A stretch of DNA of 64,000 nucleotides from Letharia columbiana. Lineage: Eukaryota; Ascomycota; Lecanoromycetes; Lecanorales; Parmeliaceae. The stretch is taken from positions 310,001 through 374,000 of the forward strand of contig NW_023501039.1 in the NCBI RefSeq assembly GCF_014066305.1, read 5' to 3'. This document shows, piece by piece, positions 47,491 to 60,300 of the stretch. Both the position numbers and the translations under genes were made by a program. The notes beneath the pieces are model-generated. The model worked only from the letters and a program-made list of their open reading frames with translations, ran no database searches and had not been told where the DNA came from. Position 1 is the first letter of the stretch. The number at the start of each line of letters is the position of its first letter.

Positions 47491-50400
47491 GAGGACTATG
47501 ACAAGCAGACTGGGCAAGGAGAAGAACTCGGAGAATCTTGCTGGCACGCAGGCAAGATATGGCTAATATCTCTAGGATCTCTGAAGGATAATGTGGGTAT
47601 GGTAGGTATGGATGGCACAGTCAAGACCAGCATGCGATCCGATGTTTTCGACTACTACCACTACACCTCGGCAAATCGTCTCCGGTCGCGGTCTATATGA
47701 ACTATGGATGTTTGGAGACACAGGGCAAGCAATGGGCGTGCATCTCCGGTCTACCAGCCATGGGGGCCATGGCTATTTGAGAGGGGGGGGTAGTGTTACG
47801 AGCGTACCCTTGACACACCACTCAGCCCTCAGCCCTATGGCTAGCGGGCCTTGGCGGAGGCATCTCCTACTATATCATGCCTCCTTCCTACCTACATAGT
47901 TCGATAGCCTTATTATTCTAGTTCTATCTTACTTATACTAGTATCGCATCTATACTAGTTCTAATATATTATAGCTAAATTAAATAGCTTTATATAAATA
48001 GAGTTATTAGAACTATAAGATAATAAAGCCTCTTTTAATAGAATTACGTAGTAGTTATATAATTATAAGATCTAAATATATAATTAATAGAATAGATAGA
48101 TTAATTACTAGATAAACTAATAACTAAAGAAAAAAGAAGAAAAAAGAGAACTTATAAATATTTAAGACTTTATTAAATATATTAAATACTCGCTTTAGCT
48201 ATATAACTATAAGATAGTAAGATCTCTTTTAATAAAACTATATAGTAGCTATATAATTATAAGATTTAGATACGTAATTAATAGAATAGATAGATTAGTT
48301 ATTAATTAAATTAATAACTAAAGAAAGAAGAAGGGAATAAGAGAACTCGTAAGTATTTAAGACTTTATTAAGTATATTAAATACTCGTTTTAGCTATATA
48401 GCTTATAATCTAATAAGCGATATAAGCGAGTCTATTAATTCGCTTTAAGTACTTTTACTCTTATAATTATATTTTCTCTTAAAAGATTTAATCTCTAAAT
48501 CTTATTATTATTACGCTTTATAATTAAATATATATAAACTTATTAATATTATCTACGCTATTTATTATTAGCTTAAATATAGTCTAAACTAATATATACT
48601 ATAATAGCGTATTCGTATTATATACTTTAAAGTCTTTTTAAATATATTATTATATTTATATACTAAATCGCGATAGTATCGCTATATATATTATTATTTT
48701 AATTAATAAAATATAAATATAATACTACTCTATTACGATATACTATTATCGCTATTATTATACGCTATTATTATATTATTACTTTATAATTATAATAATC
48801 TTATTATAATAATTATTAAAAATCGCGTTAGTAAGTATAAAAGACTTATTTTTAATTTAATTTTTATTCTTCTTAATAATAATATTAACGCTAACGCTAT
48901 TATAAGTAAGTATTCTATTCTTCTTTATATCTACTATTTTATCTTTATTTATTTTTATTATAATATCGCGATAGCGAGCTACGTATTATCGCGATAATAT
49001 AATATATATATTAATTAAGATAATAATTAAATAAGATTATAATTACTTAGATTAACTTTATATATAATAAATATCTCGAAGAATACTTTATATTAATATA
49101 TTAATAGTAATACTAAATCTCCGCTCTTATAGTTCTATAGATTATTAAGTACTCTTAATCGTCGTAATCTCTTCTTCTCGCGCTATTATTAATAAGTATT
49201 TATATTTATTTTAAAGATATACTTAGCTAAGAAGACTATTAGTCTCTCTTATTATCGCTTTAATCGCTATTTCTATCGCTACTTCTATCGCTACTCTCAT
49301 CTCTACTTTCGTTATTTATACTTCGAATATTAATTATAAATAAAAGAGATATTAGATAATTAAGAGATTACGTTAATATATATTAATTCCCTTCTATTAT
49401 TATTATATATATACTTTTATATATAATTCTTATATAATATATATTACGCTTTTTATTAACTCGCGCTAGTATAAATATAAATAATACTTTTATAAAGATT
49501 ATATATATATTATAAACTCGATCTTTATCTATTAGATTAATATCTTCGCTATAACTTATATTAACGAAGATATTTATATTATTCTTCGTCGTTAAATCGA
49601 TATAAATTTTATTAATATATATTAAAGTATATAGCTAATATATATAGCGGCTAATTATATCGAGGAACTTCGATATAACGTTATTATCCTCGCCTCTCCT
49701 TCGATTACTTCTCTTACTATCTTCTTTACTAAATCTTTTTATTATTTAATAAATTTTCTAAATAAGTAATTACTTTTTAATATAAGATAATAGATAAATT
49801 AATATTAAATAGTAATAATTTTATATATAACTTTAATAATTATTTTTTTTATTATATATAGCGTCTTAACGTCTTAAGATTAATTTATAAATATTTTAAC
49901 TATTTTCGTTAAGCCTTTTAATTATAACTTATTCGCCCTTTAAGACTTCTATACTATTATTACTTTCGTAATCTTTTTTACTTCTTAATTTCTCTTAATA
50001 ATTATATCTTTAACTTTATCTTAGATATTAATTTATATAATTTTTTTACTTATTCGAAGTTCTTAATTACGCTTTTAGTATTTTTAAGATACTTTATTAA
50101 TTTCTATAAAGCTTTATAAGATAAAGAGTTTTTTTAGTTAATAAGATACTTAGTCTCGCTCTTATAAACTCTTTTATCTAATATCTTATTAATCTTCTAC
50201 TCTTCTTTTTTATTAATTAAGATTACTTATAATTTTAAATTATTATTATATAAGTATTATAACTTTAATAGCGATATATAAAATATAAAATAAATTCTTT
50301 TATATCTAGTAGAGAGGTTTAGCTTATAAATCTATATATCTATTTTCTTTAATACTTTAAAAAGTTTAAATTATCTATAATTAAATTTCTTCTTTAATTA

Positions 50401-52411
50401 TAAAATATATATATTTAAACTTTATAATAGTACTTTATCTTTTTTTTAAAGATTATAATTTTATAATTACTATTATAGTACTTTACTTACTACTTTAACG
50501 CTCGCTTTTATAATTCTTTTAGATATAATCTTATCTCTTATAATTATTCTATTTACTCTATAATAAATAATACTTTTTCTCTTAAGATTTTACTCTTAAA
50601 AGTATTTTTTAAATTTATTATATATCTTATTAATAAATCTTATAAAGTCTTATTAATATTTATATATACGCTATTATTATATATAAATATAGCTATTAAT
50701 AAGATTTTAAATTAATTATTCTATTTATAATTATAGTATACTTATAAATAATATTCTAATATCTAATTTTATCTCTTAATCTAATTATTAATTTAAAAAT
50801 AAAATGTAATATTTAGCTTATACTTTATATCTAGATATTAATATAATATTATTTAAAATTTACTTATAAATAGAGAGTCTTAATTTAAAATTAAGTTATA
50901 TATTATATCGCGTAATAATATAAACTTTCGCTATAAGATATTAATAAGATTATTAATTTTAAGATTCTTAATAATCGCTATATATATTATATATTTAATT
51001 AATTTATTTATTAAGATTAAAATAATATTATAAATCTTATTAATATATAAATTTCTTATAGATAATAGATTTATAATAAAATTTAGTATTATAATATAAA
51101 ATAGATTTATATTATTTAAGAGAATCGACGCTAGCTCGCTATATAATTTATAATAATAAATTTATACTTTTTAATAATTAAAGTAAGTATAAATATATTC
51201 TATTATATTACTTATTATATCTATTTAATAATATTTAGATTTAATATTCTTTTTAATACGCTTATAAGTAAAGTATTTAATATTAGAATTATTATAATTT
51301 ATATAAAAAATCTCTTTCTTTATAATAGAATCGTTAAAAATATAAATTATAAGATTACGACGTAGTAGTTTATTCTTATTAACTTCTTATTTCGAAAGCT
51401 TATTCTATTTAATAGCGTATCTTTAATATTACTTCTTATTTATAACGAAAGTATTCTTATATTATAATTTAAGTAATTATATTATTATTAATTCTTATAG
51501 CTCTAAATAAAATCTCTTTAATTTTAAAATCTAATAAATTAGAAGTTAAGATAATATCGTAGTATCTAGAATATATATTTATCTATTAAATATTCTCTTA
51601 TTTAAATTAATAACTTAAGTATCTACGATAATAATATTATTTAATTACTTCGTTAACGCTATAAATTTAATTATAATAAATATACTATTATATTTTTATA
51701 AATTAGATTAATATTTTTAATTATAAAGCTTATTTTATAAGATAGAAAGAAAATTATTATTATTATTCTCGCTATTATTCGATTTAATAATATTAAATCT
51801 TTTTAATAATATATTTATAGAATTAAGTTTTCTCTTATAATATTCGATTATAAAGTTAAATATAACTAATTTTTTAGCTTAGCGAATTTACTTTATATTA
51901 AACTCTTTTATTATTATAAAATAACAAGTAAAGGCCCATGAATTAAATTCATGGAGTTGGATTTTTCTAAGTCAAATCGACTTTTAGCCCTAGCCCTAAG
52001 TCAAATCGAACTCTAATCGCTTGCTGTGCGTTTTTGACCTACTTCCACCACTACAAAATTGATTTAATCTATATAATATACAGGCACATATGTGCGGAGA
52101 GAGGCGCGCTAAGGCCTAATTAGGAATGTGTATCGAGTGTAGAGGATTGAACAGAGAAAGGCCATATCCTTATGGCAAGAAGTATCGAAATACCGGAAAG
52201 AAATGGAGACAACGTGCCAATTAGTGGTGTAAATCCCACAATATCTCCTGCCGTAGTGAAATCTTTCGAATAATGAGATAGCTGTAGACATCGGACGGTT
52301 TCAATTCGTCCAAATATGCATCGTCCGATGTCCCTCCTGCAGAGGCCCAATTGACTGTGATCGTCGCAGTAGATCCTCCTCTTGTGACGTCATTGTAGTG
52401 ATGTACCATAT

Positions 52412-53640
52412 CAATGCAGTGGGGATGACAGGCCAAGTTGCAGTGGTGTTCTCCGCTTGCTGAGTGATGATTTGACGTGGGATCTTGGAGAGCTGAGCCG
52501 TGTTCTTGACGATGGTGGCCTTGTTGCCGCTTGGTTTCTCCGCAGTGTTCTCCGTAGTGTTCTCCGCAGTGTTCTCCGCAGTGTTCTCCGTAGTGTTCTC
52601 CGCAGTGTTCTCCGCATTTGCCTGTTATAGTTTCTTCTCTTGCGATGTTCCTCCTGTAGAGGCCTAATTGACTATGATCGTCGCAGTAGATCCTCCTCTT
52701 ATGACGTTATTGTAGTGATGTACCATATCAATGTAGTGGGGATGATAGGCCAAGTTGTAGTGGTGTTCTCCGCTTGCTGAGTGATGATTTGATGTGGAAC
52801 CGTGGAGAGCATATGACGTGGGATCTTGGAGAGCTGAGCCGTGTTCTTGGTGCTGGGGGCCTTGTTGCCGCTTGGTTTCTCCGCAGTGTTCTCCGCATTT
52901 GCCTGTTGTAGTTCCTCCTCTTGCTCCTCCTCTTGTAGAGTATCAGACTGAGTGGCTAGCTGAGTGGCTGACTGAGTGGATGAATAATATAACGTGGGAT
53001 CTTGGAGAGCTGAGCCGTGTTCTTGACGATGGTGGCCTTATTACCGCTTGGTTTCTCCGCAGTATTCTCCGCATTTGCCTGTTATAGTTCCTCCTCTTAC
53101 TCCACCTCTGGTAGAGTATTAGACTAAGTGGCTAGCTGAGTGGCTGACTGAGTGGATGACTGATATGACGTGGGATCTTGGAGAGCTGAGCCGTGTTCTT
53201 GACGATGGTGGCCTTGTTGCCGCTTGGTTTCTCCGCAGTGTTCTCCGCATTTGCCTGTTGTAGTTCCTCCTCTTACTCCTCAATGTAGTGGGGATAACAG
53301 GCCAAGTTGCAGTGGTGTTCTCCGCTTGCTGAGTGATGATTTGATGTGGAACGGCCAAGTTGCAGTGGTGTTCTCCGCTTGCTGAGTGATGATTTGATGT
53401 GGAACCGTGGAGAGCATATGACGTGGGATCTTGGAGAGCTGAGCCGTGTTCTTGACGATGGTGGCCTTGTTGCCGCTTGGTTTCTCCGCAGTGTTCTCCG
53501 CATTTGCCTGTTGTAGTTCCTCCTCTTACTCCTCAATGCAGTGGGGATGACAGGCCAAGTTACAGTGGTGTTCTCCGCTTACTGAGTGATGATTTGATGT
53601 GGAATCGTGGAGAGCATATGACGTCCGGACGCGTTTGGTG
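52412..53640. repeat. Complex tandem array inside E
   Basis: The block GGGATCTTGGAGAGCTGAGC recurs near 52479, 52819, 52994, 53170 and 53423, with variable linkers containing CTCCGCTTGCTGAGTGATGA and CCGCTTGGTTTCTCCGCAGT. A second duplication links 52327-52450 with about 52640-52770. The array is the source of several spurious minus-strand frames. Confidence 0.85.
52543..52618. repeat. 12-bp minisatellite, about six units
   Basis: Units of TTCTCCGCAGTG, some with TTCTCCGTAGTG, in tandem. On the minus strand they read as RRTL repeats, which I do not regard as coding. Confidence 0.85.
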
Positions 53641-54959
53641 TGACTACAATATTTGAATGTTAGTTTAACCCACCTATCGCTGGCTTGGGAGGAGTATGTA
53701 GGGGAGGACGTATCCGTTCGGGCTCTTTTTGAGGGTCTTCCAACGCGTTTATGAGCAGTAGTAGGTAGCTGTTAGGCTCACTTGCGGCCTCGATTGCCAG
53801 CAGTAGCGAATTCGCCGAGGGGTGGCCTGGGGGCGTCAGTAAGGGGCTCTAATTGGGCGAGGGGTACCGAAGACGATTGTGTTCATATTGGTGGAATTGG
53901 TAGAATTGGTAGAATTGGTAGAATAGTGAAAGAATAACAAACAGGTGGAAGGATTATTATCCGATCCCGGACGCGTCTGGTGTGACTACCATAACTACCA
54001 TATTTGAATATCCGTTTAATTCACCAATAGTAGGCCAAACTTCATTATTTTTACAGCGTTAGAAAGCGTAAAGCGAGCTCTACAATTTGAGGAATTATGA
54101 AGTAACTGTATGTATCGCAAGCTGATACTTCAGAGTGTAAAACTTCTACATACAAATTTTTGATGAGGGAGGCACGGGAGGGCTACCGGGCTGACTCAGC
54201 CGGTCTAACTAAAAAGCGTACAGGACCCGAATTGATGATTGGCTGCACATACAAATTCAAGGTTTTCAAGCTCAGCCCTACCTTATTCTTTTATATATAC
54301 TAATATAAATTATTATAATCTAAGATTATATAAATAAAATACTTATTATTTTATAAGTAATATCTTTAATTCTTAAAGTCTAATATAATTATATAGAGCT
54401 TTTTATTATATATATCTTAGCGAGACTTAATATCTTTAAATTTATAGCTAAAAAAAGTAATAGAATATTATTATTTATTCTTACTTAGTTAATTAAATAT
54501 ATTATTTATATCTATATTAAAAATATCGATTTTTATAATAAGCGATATTTTCTAATTATAATATTTTAGTATAAATACGATAATAAATACTCGCTTAAGT
54601 ATTTTAAAAGTCTTATATACTTTTTTATTAAATATAAAGAATAATTTAATCTCGCCTTTTTTTATTTTTTAGATTAAATTTATTAAAGGCGTAGCTATCT
54701 ATAAAAAGCCTTATATAAATTATTAATAAAAATCTATAAATTTTAGAAAGATTAAGATATTTTTAATAGACTCTAGTTTTAATTATTTAATAATAGTCTT
54801 AATACGTAATAGCTTTATTTAAATACTACGCTAATTTATTAAGAACTCTAAAAAAATAATCTTATTACGATTAAAAGTATATTTCGATAACTTTATATAA
54901 AGTCGATACTTTAATAATACGCGTAATACTTTATATATATACTCTTAATATAACTCTTT

Positions 54960-55340
54960 TATTTCGAAATAGATTAATATATTATTTAAATATATTATAT
55001 AGAAGATATCGATATATAGCTTAAATATCTTATTTATATAAGCTTAAAAAATTATAAAAGTATTTATAAGATTAAAAGATATTATTTAATATTTAAACTA
55101 GTTATAGCGAGTTTAAAAGATAATTTTCTACTCGTCTTCCTTTTATACTCGTATTCGATAATATATATTATAAATATTAATCTTAATAAAGTACTTTATA
55201 TATATAAATCTTTTTAAAATCTTTAAGAGTAATAATAATAAGTAATTATTCTTAATAATTATTTTATTAAGCTTTTAATAATTAATATATAATTATAGCG
55301 AGTTATTTAATTTTTTAATAAATAGTATTAATAAGCTAAT
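54960..55340 (-). pseudogene. Reverse-transcriptase relic of D2
   Basis: Collinear with the D1 relic at 38850-39280, and equally RIP-mutated. The catalytic-box region lies near 54978. Confidence 0.75.
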
Positions 55341-57667
55341 TTAACTAATTAAAAGTTAAATTTATTTTCTCTTAAGCGTAGTATTTAAATAATTTCTAAT
55401 CGCTATAAGTTTATTATATAATATATTATAAATCGAATCGCTTCTAGATAGCTTTTTAAATAATAAATCGATTAGATATTTAATTTAATTATATATATTA
55501 AGATTATTAAATAGCTCTTCTAAAAAGACTTCTAATAAATCTTTAAATTATTTAAATATATTAAAGTCGTCTAGCTATATAATATTATATCGTATAGCTT
55601 TATTATAATTATCTTTATTACTTTTAAATAAAATCTAATATAAAAGAGCGATAAACGCTTATTTTAAGCTATATATAATTACTATATTAACTAATAACGT
55701 AAACTACTTTATATTTATTATTACGATATTTATTTATATCTTATCGCTTATAAGAAAATCGCGATAAATCTAAAACTACTCGCGTTAATAAATATTTAAA
55801 TCGATATTATAGATTTAAGAGAAATTAAGAATAAGATTATATCCTCGTATATCTATAGTATATATCTTTAAGATTTACTCTTACTTTTTTTCTTAACTAT
55901 TCGCGAAATTAAAGATTAGATTATATTTCTTATATAAGAATATCTAATAATTATTAATAGTATATATTATTATTAACGCGTATTTAGATTTAGAAATCTA
56001 TATCTCTTTAATAAAAGATTATAATATAAAGATTTTCTCGTTATCGATATCTATTAGAGTAGTTATCTTACGCTTTCTATTTAATATAGTAATTTCACTT
56101 TTTAATAATAGAGAGCGAGATTATCGTTTAATTAATAGCGTATTTAATACTATAGCGATAAGTATTAGACTTTATTTTTTCTCTTATTTAATTTATAATT
56201 ATATACTTCGTTACTTATAACGTAGTTTAAATACTTAGAAGAATTCTTATAATATCTTAACTACTTATAATTATAATATTATATTTTAATAAAGAGCGTC
56301 TTAGACTTAATATAAGAGTCGCTATCGTTAGATTTAATCTACTTAGACTTTTAATCTTATAATATTAATAAAAATAAACTCTTCTTTTAATCTTATTAGC
56401 TCTTTATATATTATTTCTTAGATTTAATATATTATTAACTACTACTTTCTTAATTACTTATCTTATTATTAAAGCGAGTCTTATCTAAAGTAAAAAACTC
56501 TTTCGTTTTTTATAGCCTTTACTCTATACTTTAATACTATTATAATAATATAGTATAAATAATAAATTAAGTAATCTCCTTTATAACTTCTAGAGAAATT
56601 TTCTCTATTACTCTATCTCGTAAATCTTTTATATATTTTAGATTAATTATATAGCGATCTCGCTATAATTAAAGTATAATAAGATAGTTATTAAAGCTAG
56701 CTATTAATTATATATCTCTTATTATTACTTTAATTAACTAATAATCTATATTATAAAACTTAATAACTAAATTACAAATTTAATTTAAATATTATCTCTT
56801 ATATTTCTTCTAGATAAGTTTCTCGATATTATATAATATTATATCTCTAATATTTCTTTAAATCTACTTCTTAGTATTTATTAAGAGAATAGAAGATTAG
56901 CGAGTTTTTTCTTTATTTATACGAAAATCGATATAAGATATTAAGGCGATAAAATCGTTATAGTTTTAAAGAAATATAATTATTAAGCTATAGTTATTAA
57001 GATATTATATATTAGATATCTTAATAACGCTTATCTTCTTATAACTCGAATTATAATAATAATTATCGCTATACTTATAGCGATATTTTTATATATTCTA
57101 TATTTTAATTAGCTTAAATTTTTCGATAACTAATTACTTCTTAATATTAAACTTTAAAAGTTAATAGCGTTAAACTTAAGTTAAGTTTATAAGACGAGAG
57201 TCTTCGTCTATAAATAGAGGATTATTAGATATAACGCTTCGACGATTATTATTTCCGCTAATAGTATTATTAGAATTCTTATCGATATTAGAATTAATAT
57301 TATAATTACTTAATTACGTAATAGGCGTATTTTAACGAAAGTCGTTTATTAAGTTAGAAACGTTATTAATAAGTTATAACGAGACGTTTTTACTTCGTAA
57401 ATTAATAGAATTAACTCGCGAGTTACTTATTATAGCTAAATTAGATAGCTTTATATAAACGAAGTTATTAGAATTATAAGATAGTAAGATTTCTTTTAAT
57501 AAAACTACGTAGTAGCTATATAATTACGAGGTTTAGATATATAATTAATAGAATAGATAAATTAATTACTAGTTAAATTAATAATTAAAGAAAGAAGAAG
57601 AGAAAAGAAAACTCGTAAGTATTTAAGACTTTATTAAATATATTAAATACTCGCTTTAGCTACGTAG

Positions 57668-57871
57668 CTTATAGTCTAATAAGCGACGTAAGCGAGCCTA
57701 TTAATTCGCTTTAAGTACTTCTACTCTTATAATAACTTATAGCTTAATAAACGACGTAAGCGAGTCTATTAATTCGCTTCGAGTACTTTTACTCTTATAA
57801 TAACTTATAGCTTAATAAACGACGTAAGCGAGTCTATTAATTCGCTTCGAGTACTTTTACTCTTATAATAA
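57668..57871. repeat. 68-bp tandem repeat at the D2 LTR end
   Basis: Three units beginning CTTATAG at 57668, 57736 and 57804. Units 2 and 3 are nearly identical; unit 1 differs at a few C/T and A/G positions. The D1 and left D2 LTR copies have one unit, so the expansion is local. Confidence 0.85.
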
Positions 57872-57996
57872 TATTTAATAGAGAATTTAAATAATTTTCG
57901 AGATATTATTTTAAAAGATATAGAATATTTCTAATTATTATTATATCTTTAATAGATATATTAATTAAAATAAAAATACTTCGTTTTAAAAGAATA
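57872..57996. mobile_element. Mosaic of small repeat fragments
   Basis: 57885-57935 matches 13665-13720. 57958-57990 matches a piece of the family C interior (about 29985-30025). These junk fragments lie between D2 and element F. Confidence 0.6.
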
Positions 57997-58999
57997 TATA
58001 TTATGGACTAAGTCATAATATGAAAAGAAGATATATTCTTACTATCTAGAAATCTGCTTTAGTAGAGAATACTTAAAGACGCTAATATATATTTAACTTA
58101 GGCTCTCTAAGCCTCTTAGATTTAATAGAAATAACTTTATTAGAGACTTCTATAAAAGGCTTTCATAATATTATATTAGATGCTAATAAAGAAAAAATAA
58201 ATTAATATTCTCGTTGAGATAGTAGTAGAAATAGACGTTTATTAGTATAATAAAAGTATAAATTAAACGTATAGTAAGTAGTAAAAGTCTTTCGCTTTAG
58301 ACTTTAGAAGTTTTCTTTATTAATTCGAAAAACGATTTAATATAGATTATTATCTAATTAGTAAAGTCTTACGCGGTTTTTCTCTTTCTCTTTTAAATAT
58401 AGACTATAGTACTTATATAAGCTATAATATTTATATAGCCGGCTATAGTACTTATATAGTTCTAGTATTCTTATCTATCTTTTATCTAGTAGATAAGATA
58501 AGTATTAATTTATATTCGTAGTTATTTACTAGCTTTATTATATTAAATAAGTTCTTAATTATATATTATATATTATATTTATAACTCTAATTCTTTTAAT
58601 ATAATAAATACTTAGACTTTTTATATATAATTTATTTATTTATAATTATTTTAATTTTGAAGTTATCTCCTTTATTATAAATAGATAATAATTCTATATT
58701 AATTCTTCTTTTATATAAATTTAAAGCTTTAATTATAATAGTAATAACTAGCTTTAATTAAATAATTAATATTATTAAATAAATTTATATATTTAGTAAT
58801 AGCTTTAATTAATATATTAAGTAATTAATCTTTACTAGAATCTTAAAGAGACTAATACGTTATTATAAGAGTTTTCTATTTAAAAGATTTAAAATTAAGT
58901 ATTTATAGTATAATTTAAGAAAGACGTCGTTTTCTTTTTTAAGATTTAGCGTTAAATACTTTATATTATATTTTACTTTTATAATAATAGATAAAAATA

Positions 59000-60300
59000 T
59001 TATAATATCGTTTACCTCTTTTCTTTTAACTAGATAAAGCTTATAAAAGACTTTTATAGATATTAAGAAATTCGTAAGTAATATATCTATAATATTATTA
59101 ATCTTAAAATCGTAATATAATTTATTAGATATTAAGTTTATAATATTACTCGAAAAGTTATTAAGAATAATCTAAATATATAATAAGATTTTATCTTATT
59201 TATTATTAGAATTTATAGTAAGATAAAAATATAATACTATCTCTATCGTTTAATTAATTTATTTAAATTAATTATCCGTCTATAAATAATAAGCTATAAA
59301 TATTAAAAACTTAATATATAATTTATTAAAGATTTTCTTTTAGAAAGTAGATATAAAATATAGATCGCGATTATTAATAATATATCTTAATACGTTTTAG
59401 TTATACTATAGTAATATATAAAGTATTATCTCGATCTATTAAATAGTAGTTTAAGTCTTCTTTCTCGATATTAGAAGATTTCTTTTAATAATCTTATATA
59501 TAATAATAAGTAAATAGTTATATTTTACTTTAATAAGAGATAAGATAATAATAAAGTTTATAGCTATAATATAAAAAGAAATAATTAAAGTAGTAATCGA
59601 AATAAGAGATTTATATAGCTTATATCTCTTAGTCTAATTAAGTTAATATTTAGAATAATATACTATATAAGTTTATAAGCGCTTAAATAGATATTTAATA
59701 AAAATCGTATAAGATAATTAATCGTAGTATTTATAGTAATCTCTATAATTAAATATATTATAAGCTTACTTAAATATCTCTTACTTTATAGAAGATAAAA
59801 TATTAAGATACTATCTATTCTCGCCGTTAATATAATAAATAAAATCTTTTCTTAATATAAATAAAATTTTAGAAATATACTTTATAGACTTTACTTAAAT
59901 AGTATAAGTTGCTATTAAAGTAATAGTAATATTCTCTATTAAAGACTTTAATATCTATAGAAATCTTTCTTAATAAGAATCCTTAATATATTCTTACTTT
60001 AATCGCTATTTAAAATCGTCTAATATTTCTATAAGAGTAATATAGTAGATTACTATTAATTTAATAGATATAATACTTAAGAGCTTCGGCTAGTATTTCG
60101 TACTTTTATATAATATATCGAGTACTTTTTTAGATTTCGTAGATTACGTAGTAGAAGTCTATAATAAACGCGATAGTATATTAAATATAATATTAGATTT
60201 ACCCGCCTTATAGCGAAGCTTAAGATTAAATATTAAAAGATATTATAATATACGAATTAAGCGAAGGTTAAGTTTATTAGTGCTAGTGATATTAAGTATA
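59000..60300 (-). pseudogene. Integrase relic of element F
   Basis: Minus-strand translation near 59200-59420 reads NRDLYFISTF, then IKFLIFIAYYL and TDG, matching the DRD-F-S-FW and S-AYHPQTDGQ-E-R blocks of Ty3 integrase cores, with RIP stops and substitutions. Downstream sequence (ILNNFSSNIINLISNKL) fits the following segment. Confidence 0.75.

Larger units (their letters stand above)
46575..47966 (+). mobile_element. Element A: 1392-bp miniature LTR retrotransposon, half RIP-mutated, inserted in D1
   Basis: 5' LTR 46575-46747 and 3' LTR 47794-47966, both exactly 173 bp. Target duplication TATTA at 46570-46574 and 47967-47971; the empty site is in D2 near 57430-57440. Polypurine tract GAGAGGGGGGGG (47779-47790) ends three bases before the 3' LTR. 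The interior is only about 1.05 kb and has no gag-pol frame, so it is non-autonomous, like a terminal-repeat retrotransposon in miniature. The left part to about 47225 is fully RIP-mutated; the right part, including the 3' LTR, is almost untouched. Confidence 0.9.
26661..48210 (-). mobile_element. D1: Ty3/gypsy retrotransposon of family D, interrupted by four insertions
   Basis: A minus-strand element whose pieces are 26661-28136, 28559-29389, 36518-39657, 46225-46574 and 47967-48210. The breaks are filled by S6, family C, family B and element A. Collinearity with D2 (48200-57870) fixes the order. The left LTR-like block is near 26960-27250, and a truncated right LTR is near 47980-48207. The interior carries an integrase relic (about 36900-37620) and a reverse-transcriptase relic (38850-39280). 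Without insertions it would be roughly 6 kb. It is heavily RIP-mutated; the outer limits are approximate. Confidence 0.75.
51925..54303 (+). mobile_element. E: 2379-bp Helitron-like non-autonomous element, not RIP-mutated
   Basis: Starts CAAGTAAAGGCC, with a perfect hairpin CCATGAATT-A-AATTCATGG at 51936-51954, and ends TATATACTAA. D1 at about 38215-38235 has the empty site (AAAATAA^TATAAATT): no bases duplicated or lost, insertion between A and T. The 3' CTAA fits the CTRR rule of Helitrons and the A^T target fits too, but the 5' end is CRAG rather than TC and the hairpin is at that end. The interior is a tandem array plus unique sequence with no transposase. It shares its ends with S1-S6, which have different interiors. 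Confidence 0.75.
48200..57871 (-). mobile_element. D2: Ty3/gypsy retrotransposon of family D, interrupted by E
   Basis: Second family D copy, on the minus strand, adjacent to D1's truncated LTR. The left LTR-like block starts at about 48207 (TATAAGATAGTAAG); the right one spans about 57478-57733. The interior is collinear with D1 and lacks the S6, C, B and A insertions. It is split once, by element E at 51925-54303. Reverse-transcriptase relic at 54960-55340. Limits are approximate. Confidence 0.75.

Noticed and set aside
47488..47899. Frames in the clean half of element A
   Set aside because: Short, overlapping and ending in the LTR; the element appears non-coding.
52109..52436. Small minus-strand frames in E (including DDAYLDELKPSDVYSYLII)
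   Set aside because: Protein-like in places and possibly a captured fragment, but short, overlapping in several frames and not recognised.
52411..53536. Minus-strand frames with RRTL repeats in element E
   Set aside because: They arise from the 12-bp minisatellite and the tandem array, with no domain-like sequence; E' shows no conserved frame.
51925..54303. E as a PIF/Harbinger-type element with TAA target duplication
   Set aside because: The junction can be read as a 3-bp TAA duplication, but there are no terminal inverted repeats, and the S5/E' site reads more simply as A^T insertion without duplication.
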